A stretch of DNA of 57,609 nucleotides from an uncultured Prevotella sp. GTDB lineage: Bacteria; Bacteroidota; Bacteroidia; Bacteroidales; Bacteroidaceae. The stretch lies in assembly GCA_934254985.1 (NCBI GenBank), contig CAKQMS010000015.1:1-57609 (forward strand), written 5' to 3'. This document shows, piece after piece, positions 26,856 through 36,300 of the stretch. The first letter of the stretch is position 1; every line of letters begins with the position of its first letter. A program made the translations under genes and the position numbers. Below the pieces are notes generated by a model. The model did not search any database and was not told the origin of the DNA. It was given only the letters and a program-made list of their open reading frames with translations.

Positions 26856-27809
26856 TTACTGCGAGGGGTTCCCACGAAAGTACTCAGCGAAGTCCTTGTA
26901 TCCTTTTGGCAGCTGATGGCGCACAAGCGAGGGCAGCAGATGGCGGAGCTGCAGGAAGAGCTGTTCGCCAGGCAGGTCGTTGTCGGGATACATGTGGAAC
27001 GAGGTGTGGCGCACGGCTTCGAGCTGCTTTAGCTGGTCTACGTCGTCGGGCTTCAGGAGCGTTGCCGAGGGTATGGCGATGGCCTTGTGGCCCGACGAGA
27101 GCATAGCCCAACAGTCGGAACATCCCTCCGTGATGAAGAGCGGTTCGTGGGGCTGCAAGAGCGGCAGAATCTGCAGGTTGTAGATGCTGCAACGGGCGCC
27201 ATAGGGAAAGCGAAAGCGTGGTTTTTCGGCTTGGGGTTCATGTTCATTGCCCTTGGCTGAACCATTATCATCCTTCCGATAATCGAGGTTGCGGTTTTGT
27301 ATGCCGATGAGCTGTCGTTGCTGGTTGTAGTATGGCGTTTGCAGCCAATGCGTGCCGTCGCGGTCGGTCCACGAGGTTAGTCGGCACCATTCAGCCACGC
27401 GTGGGTCTATGCCTCGCTCCGTGAAGAGGAATCGTTGCGCCTCGTCGCTCAGCCATGGGTGTTCGAAATGGCGCAGATAGCGTGAGGCATCGAAGGGCTT
27501 AGGAGTGAGAGTGGGCGAAGGCGTGCGCGGTTGGTATTCGTCGATGATTACGTTGTGGCTATCGGCAAGCCAACGGCAGGCTTCGCGGAAGTCTTTGCCC
27601 AGATGTTGCATCACCAGGTCGATGGTGCCGCCATTGGCTCCGCATGCGAAGCAACGGTATGTGTTGCGACGCATGGAGAGCGTGAGGCTGGCGTGGTGGT
27701 CGTCGTGGAAGGGGCACAAGCACTTGTGGCGTGTCACTCTCAGTCCGAGCCTTTCTGCTACGCCTTCGATGGGAAGGTCGCGCAGGCGTTGAATTTCGTA
27801 TTGTTGCAT
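26856..27809 (-). CDS. Short CHC2-Toprim DNA primase-like protein
   Basis: 317 residues from the ATG at 27809; the open frame extends further upstream but into repeat sequence. The N-terminal CHC2 zinc finger has C32-x2-H35 (CPFH) and C53-x2-C56 (CFAC). The Toprim domain in the C-terminal third has LFITEGCSD with its glutamate and the YPDNDLPGEQ acidic motif. The middle is shorter than in DnaG, and no DnaB-binding domain or fused helicase is seen. Such proteins belong to plasmids, phages and satellites. It lies in one orientation with the HU-related, DUF4248 and DUF3987-like genes, which points to a replication-related module. Confidence 0.82.
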   Translation of the reverse strand: MQQYEIQRLRDLPIEGVAERLGLRVTRHKCLCPFHDDHHASLTLSMRRNTYRCFACGANGGTIDLVMQHLGKDFREACRWLADSHNVIIDEYQPRTPSPTLTPKPFDASRYLRHFEHPWLSDEAQRFLFTERGIDPRVAEWCRLTSWTDRDGTHWLQTPYYNQQRQLIGIQNRNLDYRKDDNGSAKGNEHEPQAEKPRFRFPYGARCSIYNLQILPLLQPHEPLFITEGCSDCWAMLSSGHKAIAIPSATLLKPDDVDQLKQLEAVRHTSFHMYPDNDLPGEQLFLQLRHLLPSLVRHQLPKGYKDFAEYFRGNPSQ

Positions 27810-27861
27810 AATTCTTTGTTTTTTGTGATGTGAAATTAGATGATGGGGAATCATCGGAAAA

Positions 27862-28225
27862 ACGAACACGAATTTCTCGAATCTACCGAATGTAGATAAA
27901 GCGCTCAAGCAAAAGAGCCGTAGGCTCAAGATTCGTGTAATTCGCACGATTCGTGTTCGTAATCCCTCAAGCAGTTCGTGTTAAAACGAACACGAATTTC
28001 TCGAATCTACCGAATGTAGATAAGCGCTCAAGCAAAAGAGCCGTAGGCTCAAGATTCGTGTTATTCGGATTATTCGTGTTCGTAAAAACCACAAGCAGTT
28101 AGTGTTTTTAAATGAACACGAATCAAGCGAATCGAACGAATTTAGATTAAGCTCAAGCAAGAAACTCAAGCTACAGAGCCCTGAGGGCTCAAGATTCGCT
28201 TTGTCATTCGAATTATCCGTGTTCA
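27862..28225. repeat. Three tandem long-hairpin repeats
   Basis: Units at about 27862-27960, 27986-28083 and 28113-28225, with similar spacers containing CAAGCAGTT. Each unit begins ACGAACACGAAT and ends ATTCGTGTTCGT (12-bp perfect stem in units 1 and 2, degenerate in unit 3). Within each arm CGAAT recurs every nine bases. The centre carries a small hairpin, GAGCC-GTA-GGCTC in units 1 and 2 and GAGCCC-TGA-GGGCTC in unit 3. They fill the 445-base gap between the primase and DUF3987-like genes, which holds no gene. Confidence 0.8.
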
Positions 28226-28254
28226 TCTGTGATATCCGTGTGCAACATTCTGAA

Positions 28255-29559
28255 TCATTCCCCCTTTAGGTATTCCTTGGTTTTGGTATACATGCCCGTT
28301 TGTGCGGAGTAGGTGACGAACTTGCGTGCTTTCCAGACTCTGAGCTGACGCTTGGTGCCCTCTTTGGTTTTTCCGATGCTTAGTCTCAGAGCTTCGAGTT
28401 GCTGTTCGTTGAATGTTTCGTCAAGGTCTTCTAGCATGTTCTTTGGTCCGTTCTTTTGATTTTCCTCGTTAGCCATATCCGACTCCTTGAACATATCGCC
28501 AAACACTTTCACCTTCGACCATAGGTCGTAATAGCAAAACCACTCCACGAAGTCGCCTATGGATTTCGACCATGTTTGGTCGTTGAGAATCCAAAGCACG
28601 GCACCCTTCTTCCATGCTGAGAAGATGCTTCTGTGAGATAGCTCCCACAACATGTCATCGTCAGCCATATCGGCAAGTCGAGCCATTTCTTCCGCCAGTT
28701 TGTCGGCAATCTTGTTAAGTTGAAACACCACGAAGTCGCCTTTGCAGGCGTTTAGTCGTACAAGGTAGGTGTCGAGCTTATCAAGAAATTCCTTATTGTA
28801 TGTACCTTGTTTCGGTATTCGTCCGCTTCTCTCACCACGAGCTTTATAGGCGAACGGTATGCGACCGAAGAAACCATTAGTGAGGTCTTTCTTATAGAAA
28901 GCTCTTGCGGCTTCGGGTGTTGAGGTGAATGTAATGTTTACGCGGAGTGTTGGATTTCCCGTCACGCCTTCGGCTGTTGCTCTCAAGGCACCTGCCCGTT
29001 GGCAGTCGTAGATGTTGCGTACCATTTGGCTCACCTGTCTATGTCCGCCACACATGCGATCCGCCATCTCCACCTCTGGTAGGTTTATGTATTGTGTGCG
29101 TGCGCCCTGCTTTTCCATCGCCATTGCGTTTTGGATGAAGGCTGCGTTGGTGACGTCGGCAGGTGGAAACCAGAATGCCACGTCTGGACGTTCTGGCTTT
29201 TCCTTGTTAGCGCCCTTGGTTTTCATCTGTCGTTGCCAATCGACGAGCTTTTGAAATTCCGTTTCATCATGGTCTCTGAATTTTCTCAAAATAGCCTCTA
29301 CTAGATGCGAAAGTTGTGCCTTTCCAATACCCGATTGACCTATCAGATGTCCCATTTGTCCACATAGCTCGTAATATTTGTTGTCTGAATACTTAAACCT
29401 CACATCGGTTAAATGAGCAGCCAAAGCTGGTATTGCCATCGGAATGAGTGGTTCGCGCATGTCTTTTGAGGCCTGTGAGAGGATGAATTTCACAAATTGT
29501 GTGCCTTTGCCTGTTCGTGGCATGGCAGGAGCCTTAGAAGAAAAGATATCGTGATTCAT
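28255..29559 (-). CDS. DUF3987-like primase-associated protein
   Basis: 434 residues. It resembles the primase-associated proteins (often annotated DUF3987 or hypothetical) that follow CHC2 primases in Bacteroidales accessory modules. A Walker-A-like GQSGIGKA (74-81) is present but lacks the final Ser/Thr, so ATP hydrolysis is doubtful. Other recognisable stretches are YINLPEVEMADRMCGGHRQV and NITFTSTPEAARAFY, which read like the Walker-B/sensor part of a P-loop NTPase. The C-terminus is basic and helical. The likely role is a replication or DNA-processing ATPase or its inactive relative. The family assignment is by memory of similar proteins and is moderate. Confidence 0.55.
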   Translation of the reverse strand: MNHDIFSSKAPAMPRTGKGTQFVKFILSQASKDMREPLIPMAIPALAAHLTDVRFKYSDNKYYELCGQMGHLIGQSGIGKAQLSHLVEAILRKFRDHDETEFQKLVDWQRQMKTKGANKEKPERPDVAFWFPPADVTNAAFIQNAMAMEKQGARTQYINLPEVEMADRMCGGHRQVSQMVRNIYDCQRAGALRATAEGVTGNPTLRVNITFTSTPEAARAFYKKDLTNGFFGRIPFAYKARGERSGRIPKQGTYNKEFLDKLDTYLVRLNACKGDFVVFQLNKIADKLAEEMARLADMADDDMLWELSHRSIFSAWKKGAVLWILNDQTWSKSIGDFVEWFCYYDLWSKVKVFGDMFKESDMANEENQKNGPKNMLEDLDETFNEQQLEALRLSIGKTKEGTKRQLRVWKARKFVTYSAQTGMYTKTKEYLKGE

Positions 29560-29607
29560 TGTTTATCATTTGTTTAACTTGGTTTTAAAGTTTGTTGGTT
29601 GGACTCA

Positions 29608-29779
29608 AGCGTTTCAGCGTTTCAGCGTTTCAGTTATAAAAATAGGTACCCCTATATTTCACTCCTCTTATATAACTTATTGATTATTAATTAGTTATAA
29701 GTGTTATAAATAGGAGTGTTGTAATAACTGAGGCGTTTTTTTCAACTGAAACGCTGAAACGTTGAAACGCTGAAACGTT
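29608..29779. repeat. Long inverted repeat of TTTCAGCG units
   Basis: The left arm (29608-29635, three GTTTCAGC units) and the right arm (29744-29771, extended to 29779) form a 28-bp stem with one mismatch. The 108-base AT-rich loop contains further dyads (CACTCCT 29660-29666 with AGGAGTG 29712-29718). It sits immediately upstream of the DUF3987-like gene. Confidence 0.8.
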
Positions 29780-29784
29780 GTTCG

Positions 29785-29854
29785 TTTACCCTTTTACCCT
29801 TTTACCTTTTTACCTTTTTACCCTTTTACCCTTTTACCCTTTTACCCTTTTACC
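29785..29854. repeat. 9-bp minisatellite TTTACCCTT
   Basis: About eight tandem copies of TTTACCCTT (with TTTACCTTT variants) run up to and slightly into the 3' end of the 154-residue gene. Copy number is likely to vary between strains. Confidence 0.85.
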
Positions 29855-30314
29855 TTTCCTTGGCAACCGTCTCCAGTTCCTTGGCAGCGTTTAGGCAGAA
29901 GTGTTTGAAGTCGTCGGGAGTCAGGAGTTTTGGTCGGTTGAAGGTAGGGTAGAGCGAGCCATCGGGTTTGCGATTGATATTGATGTACGCACCCTCGTAC
30001 ACGTGAGGGTTTCGTTGCTCAGCCCTTGCCACCTTCTTCTCCATGGCATTTTCGATGAACGAGAAGTGGTCGTCGCCATCGCGTGTTATCACTCCCGACA
30101 GGTATTCGCCCTCAGGCAGTCCGCCAGGCATGATGGTGATGAGCTTCAGGTCTACGCAAGGTTCCGTGGTCGGGAACTGTGCCCTTTGCCATGTGCGGTA
30201 TCCGCGACTCATAGGTGAATTACTCTGGAGCATCTTCTCGATGATGTCTCCGATGGTGCGAGGCTCAGACGATTGTGAGCCTGCGAAGCTTGGGTTGTTA
30301 ATAGCCTTTGTCAT
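29850..30314 (-). CDS. Unknown 154-residue protein of the primase module
   Basis: No family that I recognise. The protein is hydrophilic with an N-terminal unstructured part (TKAINNPSFAGSQSSEPRT), a helix (IGDIIEKMLQS), and a beta-rich centre (VDLKLITIMPGG, EYLSGVITRDGDDHFSFIE). It ends with helices (DFKHFCLNAAKELETVAKER). Same strand and spacing as the rest of the module, so it is probably co-transcribed before the DUF3987-like gene. The minisatellite just touches its stop codon. It could be a DNA-binding accessory factor; that is a guess from context only. Confidence 0.6.
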   Translation of the reverse strand: MTKAINNPSFAGSQSSEPRTIGDIIEKMLQSNSPMSRGYRTWQRAQFPTTEPCVDLKLITIMPGGLPEGEYLSGVITRDGDDHFSFIENAMEKKVARAEQRNPHVYEGAYININRKPDGSLYPTFNRPKLLTPDDFKHFCLNAAKELETVAKER

Positions 30315-30559
30315 TATTTTAGCAAGGTATTAAATAAGCCTCTTTGGTACGATGACAATCGAAGAGGAATCCATGCCATCTTTTTATAGTACCATCATTC
30401 CCCGTAGTGTGATTTCGAACTCATACGTCGGGTAGTCTGTTGGTTGTTTCGACGATGCAAAATTCGCTATTTTTTTGTTGATGTCCAAGAAATAAAATAG
30501 ATTGGTTGTGTGAGTGAAAGTGTTGATTAATAGTAAGTTATAAGCTTGCGAAAGGTTTA

Positions 30560-30772
30560 AAAGTAGATTAAGAATGCGGAAAGTAGATTACGAAACTCGA
30601 TAAAGTAGATTGGTCTCTTTATGGTAATCTACTTTTCTATGAAAAGTCAATCTACTTTTTATGGAAACTATATTCAACCATACTTACGTATACAAAAAAA
30701 GTGTATCGGCTATGGTTGACCGATACACTTTTTGCTTGTTTTAGTGAAGTAGCCCAAAAACTAATCTACTTT
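30560..30772. repeat. Six copies of AAAGTAGATT (three direct, three inverted)
   Basis: AAAGTAGATT at 30560-30569, 30580-30589 and 30602-30611; its complement AATCTACTTT at 30626-30635, 30649-30658 and 30763-30772. Spacing is about 20-23 bases except for the last copy, which lies beyond a terminator and touches the stop codon of the 397-residue gene. The 460-base gap 30315-30773 contains no gene that I can support. Confidence 0.85.
30690..30733 (-). terminator. Terminator of the 397-residue gene
   Basis: A 14-bp stem (AAAAAGTGTATCGG, 30696-30709, with 30720-30733) has a 10-base loop. On the minus strand it is followed by a T run. Confidence 0.88.
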
Positions 30773-30773
30773 T

Positions 30774-31967
30774 TTAGGCTATTTCTTCCATCAAATCCTC
30801 GTCGTTGCTGTCAGCAAACAATACTTTAATGTTGGAAATGAATTTTTTTACTATCTCAGAATTCTTGTCATAGTCTACGCCATGCTTATTTACGGCAGCA
30901 TATTTCACCACCTTATGCATTCCTTTATAATGGGCGATAAAATATTCTAAAGCCTTTTTGACATTATTTTGTAGTGCCCATTTGCAGAATATATATTCGT
31001 ATAATCCCATATTTTTGTGTCGGAAGTCGGGTGGCAATAGCTCGTCGAAATGGCTTATCACATATTTGATTTTCTTTATCGTCTTTGGATTATTGCCCCA
31101 AAGCGCCTTTTCTTCAATAGTGATTTCTGCTGTTTCGGTAAGACATTCAATAATGCAGAAATGCTCCATGTCGGCATGGTTGTGTTTGTGGAATTCGCCT
31201 TGTGCAAATCCTTCGTCTGAAGGATAGGTAAGGTATCTCTGATATGCTGGCGTAATCTCCTTAAGGCAGTTTATAGTTTCTTCATTTAGAAGAAATATTT
31301 GATTCCTTAGTCGTTTGTATGCCTTGCGACGATATGTGTCGAGGGAACATTTGCTTCTTACGGGGTCTTTCCTTATGTCCATCTCTTCTTGCAGAATTTC
31401 TGTGCATAGATTCATACATTCCTCCTCAGCCTTGAAGAATCCTATTAACTCATTAAACAATCCTTGCACTATTGGTGGATACGTCGAAAGGTCGAATAAA
31501 TTGCCCTCATAGATTCCCTTGCTTAAAGTAGACTCTTCGAAAACCGACTTTTGCGGTATGTCGTAAGCGGCACATTCGGATGTTGTGGGATGTTGTCTTG
31601 GACAGAATTTTTTGAGTATGGTCTTCAAGGGCGACATATGGCTACGCATGTGCCTAAGAATTTCGCTTACAGAATTATAATAGTCGTTGTGGTCTGTAGC
31701 AAAATCCTTATTAAAGTCTTTTTCATATCTGTGCAGACGATCCAGCTCCTTGCTCATTTTATCACGAGCCTGTGAAATATATTCCGTGAGTCGCTCTATC
31801 TCCTCCAGATCCATGTGCTTCATTTTGAGCGCACTCATCAGTCGGTTAGCTCCTTCAACTTCAAAGTTAGACACAATATCTTTCACTTGGTGTAGTCTTT
31901 GAAGTGTAGGCTCAATATCTGTATTGTAGTATGCTGTTAAGCACTTCTTTTTAATTAAATCTGTCAT
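30774..31967 (-). CDS. Unknown 397-residue protein beside the restriction system
   Basis: I do not recognise this protein. It is helical and charged: a predicted coiled-coil-like region spans about residues 20-105 (VKDIVSNFEVEGANRLMSALKM, LTEYISQARDKMSKELDRLHRY), then mixed segments with several Cys and His (KFCPRQHPTTSECAAY, EFHKHNHADMEHFCIIEC). The C-terminal third is basic (NNPKTIKKIKYVISHFDELLP, NVKKALEYFIAHYKG). No signal peptide or membrane span. It is divergent to the restriction-modification operon and has its own promoter and terminator. Its place at the edge of the defence island makes a defence or regulatory role possible, without direct evidence. Confidence 0.6.
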   Translation of the reverse strand: MTDLIKKKCLTAYYNTDIEPTLQRLHQVKDIVSNFEVEGANRLMSALKMKHMDLEEIERLTEYISQARDKMSKELDRLHRYEKDFNKDFATDHNDYYNSVSEILRHMRSHMSPLKTILKKFCPRQHPTTSECAAYDIPQKSVFEESTLSKGIYEGNLFDLSTYPPIVQGLFNELIGFFKAEEECMNLCTEILQEEMDIRKDPVRSKCSLDTYRRKAYKRLRNQIFLLNEETINCLKEITPAYQRYLTYPSDEGFAQGEFHKHNHADMEHFCIIECLTETAEITIEEKALWGNNPKTIKKIKYVISHFDELLPPDFRHKNMGLYEYIFCKWALQNNVKKALEYFIAHYKGMHKVVKYAAVNKHGVDYDKNSEIVKKFISNIKVLFADSNDEDLMEEIA

Positions 31968-31988
31968 GTGATGTTTTAAATAATATTT

Positions 31989-32036
31989 AAGTTTTTATTA
32001 AAAACACCTATAGGGGGTGTTCAAAAAACAAAGTTA
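31989..32036 (-). promoter_or_regulatory. Promoter and hairpin leader of the 397-residue gene
   Basis: The minus-strand TAACTTTG box at 32029-32036 matches TAnnTTTG. Between it and the ATG at 31967 the leader holds the hairpin AACACC-GGTGTT (32003-32022) followed by T-rich sequence, which could act as an attenuator. The rest of 31968-32329 is intergenic. Confidence 0.5.
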
Positions 32037-32266
32037 CTACATTTATTTTAAATAGCTATTATATTATAGTGAAAAAATATGAAAAAAGTATGAGATTATA
32101 GCTCGTTGATTGATGGGAAGAAGTTTGATAATATAATTGAGGAAATTAAAGCGTATATATAACAATTCTCAAGAAGAGTCATAATGATGATAGCTAAAAC
32201 CATCCAAAAACCAACAGCAAACTTAATTTCGTGAGGGAATCTTCGTGTTGTTAGAAGGAAAATTAT

Positions 32267-32274
32267 TATATTTG
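32267..32274 (+). promoter_or_regulatory. -7 box of the restriction-modification operon
   Basis: TATATTTG followed by CAC is an exact TAnnTTTG box 55 bases before the ATG at 32330. Confidence 0.6.
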
Positions 32275-32329
32275 CACTATAAATAATGTCTATAAAAGAT
32301 GTTAGACGTTTTGAATAAACCAATATTGA

Positions 32330-33325
32330 ATGACAAACGAAGTTGATATTATAGAGAATAACCTTTTGGAGGAATATGGACAGGAGATATTCGATCTTCT
32401 GCTTACAGATCATTCTGTGACACAATATAAGAATGATGGACAGACCCATCATATCTTTTGGGCTACCCACGACTATGAATATCTGGGTGACGGCTATTCT
32501 TTCTATGACGAGATAATGGCAGAACGCATAACAGGCGAACACTCAGACGTGATAATGCCGCGCGTGATGAAGAAGAAAGCTGTACAGAATAAACGCGTGA
32601 AAAAAATGGCTGAGGTGTTTACTCCTTCATGGGTTTGCAACATCATGGTGAACAATATCGACGAGAAATTTTTTGGCAGGAGAGACGCCTTTAATCGAGA
32701 GACTGGTCCAGAACGTAAGACTTGGGAAACAGTAAAAGAGAAAATCGTAATCCCTGAAGGCAAGACATGGCAAGATTATATCAAGTTGCGTTGGATGGAG
32801 ATAACATGTGGCGAAGCTCCATTCATGACAAGCAGATACGATACTACAACAGGTCGGAAAATAAAATTAGAGGATAGAATAGGATTCTTAGACCGTAAGC
32901 TCAGGATTGTAAACGAGAATACGGACAACCGCAAGGATTGGATGGATGCTGCCATAACCGCTTACCAGGCCAGTAAAGCCTACGAGTGGCAAGGCGATAA
33001 CTTGTTGTTGGCTCGTGAGTCGTTGCTTTATGCGTTTATAGACAATTATGAGTATAAGTTTGGAGAACGTCCAGATAGAGAAAGTGTGAGGGAAATAGCA
33101 TATATCATCTCATGGAACGTGTGGCAGATGGATGGTCTGAAAGGAGTAATACCAAATTCGTGTCATGATGTGGTAACAAGAAACTTGTTGGGCGAAGTGG
33201 AGACGAAGCCTTGCCCTGGATGCAAGACAAGAAACATTCATAAGCATAACGGCATACCTGTGATGCTTAAAGAGTTCTCTTCGGGCAACACTTGTCCTTT
33301 TCATCTGTTATGTAAAGATAAATAA
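32330..33325 (+). CDS. Methyltransferase-like subunit of a restriction-modification system (lacks NPPY)
   Basis: 331 residues, of the type often annotated restriction endonuclease subunit M in Bacteroidales. The motif AEVFTPSW (94-101) corresponds to motif X of N6-adenine methylases, and ITCGEAPF (158-165) occupies the motif I position. IISWNVWQMDGLKGV follows near residue 265. No catalytic NPPY/DPPY motif is present, so it cannot be a complete methylase by itself. A C-terminal C-x2-C ... C-x5-C cluster (CPGCKT, CPFHLLC) may bind zinc. Its stop is followed three bases later by the ATG of the large nuclease-helicase-methylase, so the two are co-expressed and probably act as a complex. Confidence 0.75.
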   Translation: MTNEVDIIENNLLEEYGQEIFDLLLTDHSVTQYKNDGQTHHIFWATHDYEYLGDGYSFYDEIMAERITGEHSDVIMPRVMKKKAVQNKRVKKMAEVFTPSWVCNIMVNNIDEKFFGRRDAFNRETGPERKTWETVKEKIVIPEGKTWQDYIKLRWMEITCGEAPFMTSRYDTTTGRKIKLEDRIGFLDRKLRIVNENTDNRKDWMDAAITAYQASKAYEWQGDNLLLARESLLYAFIDNYEYKFGERPDRESVREIAYIISWNVWQMDGLKGVIPNSCHDVVTRNLLGEVETKPCPGCKTRNIHKHNGIPVMLKEFSSGNTCPFHLLCKDK

Positions 33326-33327
33326 AT

Positions 33328-36300
33328 ATGGATAGTTCTGTTATAGATAAATATATAGTAGGTCGTGTGGAACCTCATATCTACGCATTTACAACGGGTA
33401 CAGTTCCAAACTATCTGAAAGTAGGCGATACGTATCGTCCTATAGAACAACGTTTGAACGAGTGGCGCAAACATTTCCCCGACCTTGAGAAGGCTTTTTC
33501 GGCAATATCAAAGGTTGAAGAGAATGTATATTTCCGTGATTTCGCAATACATAGCTATCTTGAGCGAGATAAAAAATTGCACAGGCTGATGCCTGCAGAT
33601 ATTGACGGACTGCCTTATTATTCAAATGAATTCTTCGAACATGCATCGGAAAAAGATGTCGTAGAGGCTGTTGAAGATATTAAAACAGATTTTGCCGAGA
33701 ATAAAGGCAAATATCAGTTTTATACCTTCGACGAACGACCTACGCCAAAAACATTTACATACAAGCGTGGGGACGTTCCGTATGAGCTACGACCTAATCA
33801 GGCTGCTACGGTTACAAATTTCTCAAAGGCTGTAAGGAAGGGAAGAACCAATTTGCTGATGTATGCAGTAATGCGTTTTGGCAAGACCTTTACCGCCCTA
33901 AGCTGCGCTCTTTCTGACAAACGCTACAAGTCGATACTTGTTGTTTCAGGCAAGGCTGATGTGAAGAATGAATGGAAAAAGACAGTAGAAAGCATAAAGA
34001 ATTTTGAGAATTTCTGTTTTATCGATACCGATACGCTTGCAAGGGATGCCGATGCAATAAAAGGATGTTTGCAGAACAAGCAAAGAGCCGTGGTGTTTCT
34101 TACTCTTCAAGACTTAAGAGGAGAGGATATAAAGATGCGACATGTAGACATCTTCAACCGCATTTGGGACATGCTCATTATAGACGAAACCCATTATGGA
34201 GCTCGTGCCGAAGAATATGGCAAGGTGTTGAGAGGAAGTAAGGCTGAACTTAAAATGGAGGCTAAATATGCTGAGACTTCTGATGATTATGACAACAACG
34301 AAGAGCTGAAACGATTGTGCTCAAACGTACGATTGCACCTTTCGGGCACTCCGTATAGAATATTGATGGGAAGCGAGTTTCAGAAAGAAGACATCATAGC
34401 CTTCTATCAATTTTCTGACATCGTGAAGGACAAGGAAAAATGGGACAGGGAGCATATTGACGATGATGATATAAACGAATGGGATAACCCTTATTATGGA
34501 TTTCCCCAGATGGTTCGCTTTGCGTTCTGTCTGAATGAGTCGTCGATGAGAAAAATAGAACAATTAAGGAAAGAGCATGTTGAATATGCGCTTAACGAGC
34601 TGTTGCGCCCCAAATCGATAACAAAGAATGATGAAGGACTTCACAAGAGATTTGTGCACAAGCAAGAGGTTTTAGACCTGTTGATGGCGATTGATGGAAG
34701 TAAGGAGGATGGTAACATCTTAGCCTTCCTCAACGACAAGAGAATAAAGGAGTGTAAGCTATGTCGCCATATCGTGATGGTGTTGCCTTATCGTGCTTCT
34801 TGCGATGCTGTAGAAGCTATGATAAATGAGCACAAAAACGAGTTCAGATGCTTGGGTGAGTATGAGTTGCTCAACATAGCAGGTGTGGATAATGAAAAGT
34901 TGTTCAAGGATGCGCGAAATGTAAATGACAAGATAGAACAGTTGGAGAACCGTGGCGTGAAAACAATCACGCTAACGGTAAACAGAATGCTTACGGGCAC
35001 TACCGTAGAGCAATGGGATACCATGATTTATCTGAAGGATACGGTTTCGCCACAGGATTACGACCAAGCCATTTTTCGCCTACAAAATCAATATGTGCGT
35101 GAATATAAGGATAAGGACGGTCATGTAATAAAATACAACATGAAGCCACAGACGCTACTTGTTGATTTTGAACCTGGACGAATGTTCAGAATGCAAGAGT
35201 CGAAGTCGCAGATATATAACATAAATACCGAGAAAAAGGGCAATAGCAGGCTTAAAGAGCGTATTGCAGAAGAATTGAGAATTTCGCCAATTATCGTTGT
35301 CAACAAAGATAAAATGCACGAGGTTGAGCCTAACGACATTCTTGAAGCAGTAAACGCTTATTCTGCCAATAAGAGTATCATGGACGAGGCAACAGATATT
35401 CCTGCTGACGAAGGTCTGCTTGCGAATGAAAACATCATTAATGTTTTGAAGACATTATACCCTATAGACTCTAAGAAAGGCATTAAGATGCCTGCATACA
35501 AAGGCTCAGGCGACGATATTGATACAGATAATCCTTCAGGAGAAAAGAAAGACGAAGAAAAGGGTTCTTCTGCGAAAGAAAAGAAAGATACTAAGGAAGA
35601 GGAAGACAACCTATCGAAGAAATTGGCTACCTATTATTCGTTGATTTTATTCTTCGCTTTCCTTACAAACAGCAAGGTGGCTTCGCTTGATGACATTCTG
35701 AAGGTGATTGATTCAAATGGTGCAAATAGCCGAATAGCCCGTAATGTGGGAATTGACAAAGATGTGTTGTTGACAATTCGCTCAATCATAAATCCGTTTG
35801 TGTTAAGCGACTTGGACTATAAGGTGGCACACATGAACCGCCTATCGCACGACGATAGCATACCTGCAAGCGAGAGAGTGGATAGAGCTATGAAAAAGTT
35901 TGGTAGATTGTCTACATCTGAAGTCGTGACACCTGTATGGGTTGCAGACAAGATGGTTGGGTATCTGCCTGCCGACAGGATAAAGAAGGGTACAAAGATT
36001 CTTGACATAGCTTCGAAGCAAGGAGAATTTGCCAACGCTTTGTATAAGGCGTTTGGCAACAAGATAAAGAACACTATCTATTCGTTGCCAACCTCTTCTT
36101 TAACATATGAGTTTACACGCAAGGTTTACGAGTTGTTAGGACTTCCTGTTAAGAATGTTATAGAGGATTACAATTCGTATGATTTGTTGAACAGTAAAAA
36201 GAAAGAAAAAATTATGAATGAATTTATTTCATTGGGTACAGATATTATAATAGGAAATCCGCCATATCAAGATGATGCTGTGGGAGAACAGAAGACTTAT

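Noticed and set aside
25090..28225. CRISPR array
   Set aside because: The repeats are tandem or palindromic without unique equal-length spacers, and no cas genes are present.
30315..30480. Possible tRNA-like sequence (TTTCGAACTCATACG) in the gap before the iterons
   Set aside because: No acceptor or anticodon arms can be drawn around it; it is probably the leader of the 154-residue gene.
32096..32542. 148-codon hydrophobic minus-strand frame overlapping the restriction operon start
   Set aside because: It runs across the promoter and first 70 codons of the well-supported 331-residue gene; the hydrophobic composition is explained by AT-rich antisense sequence. A shorter membrane peptide in 32096-32300 cannot be excluded.
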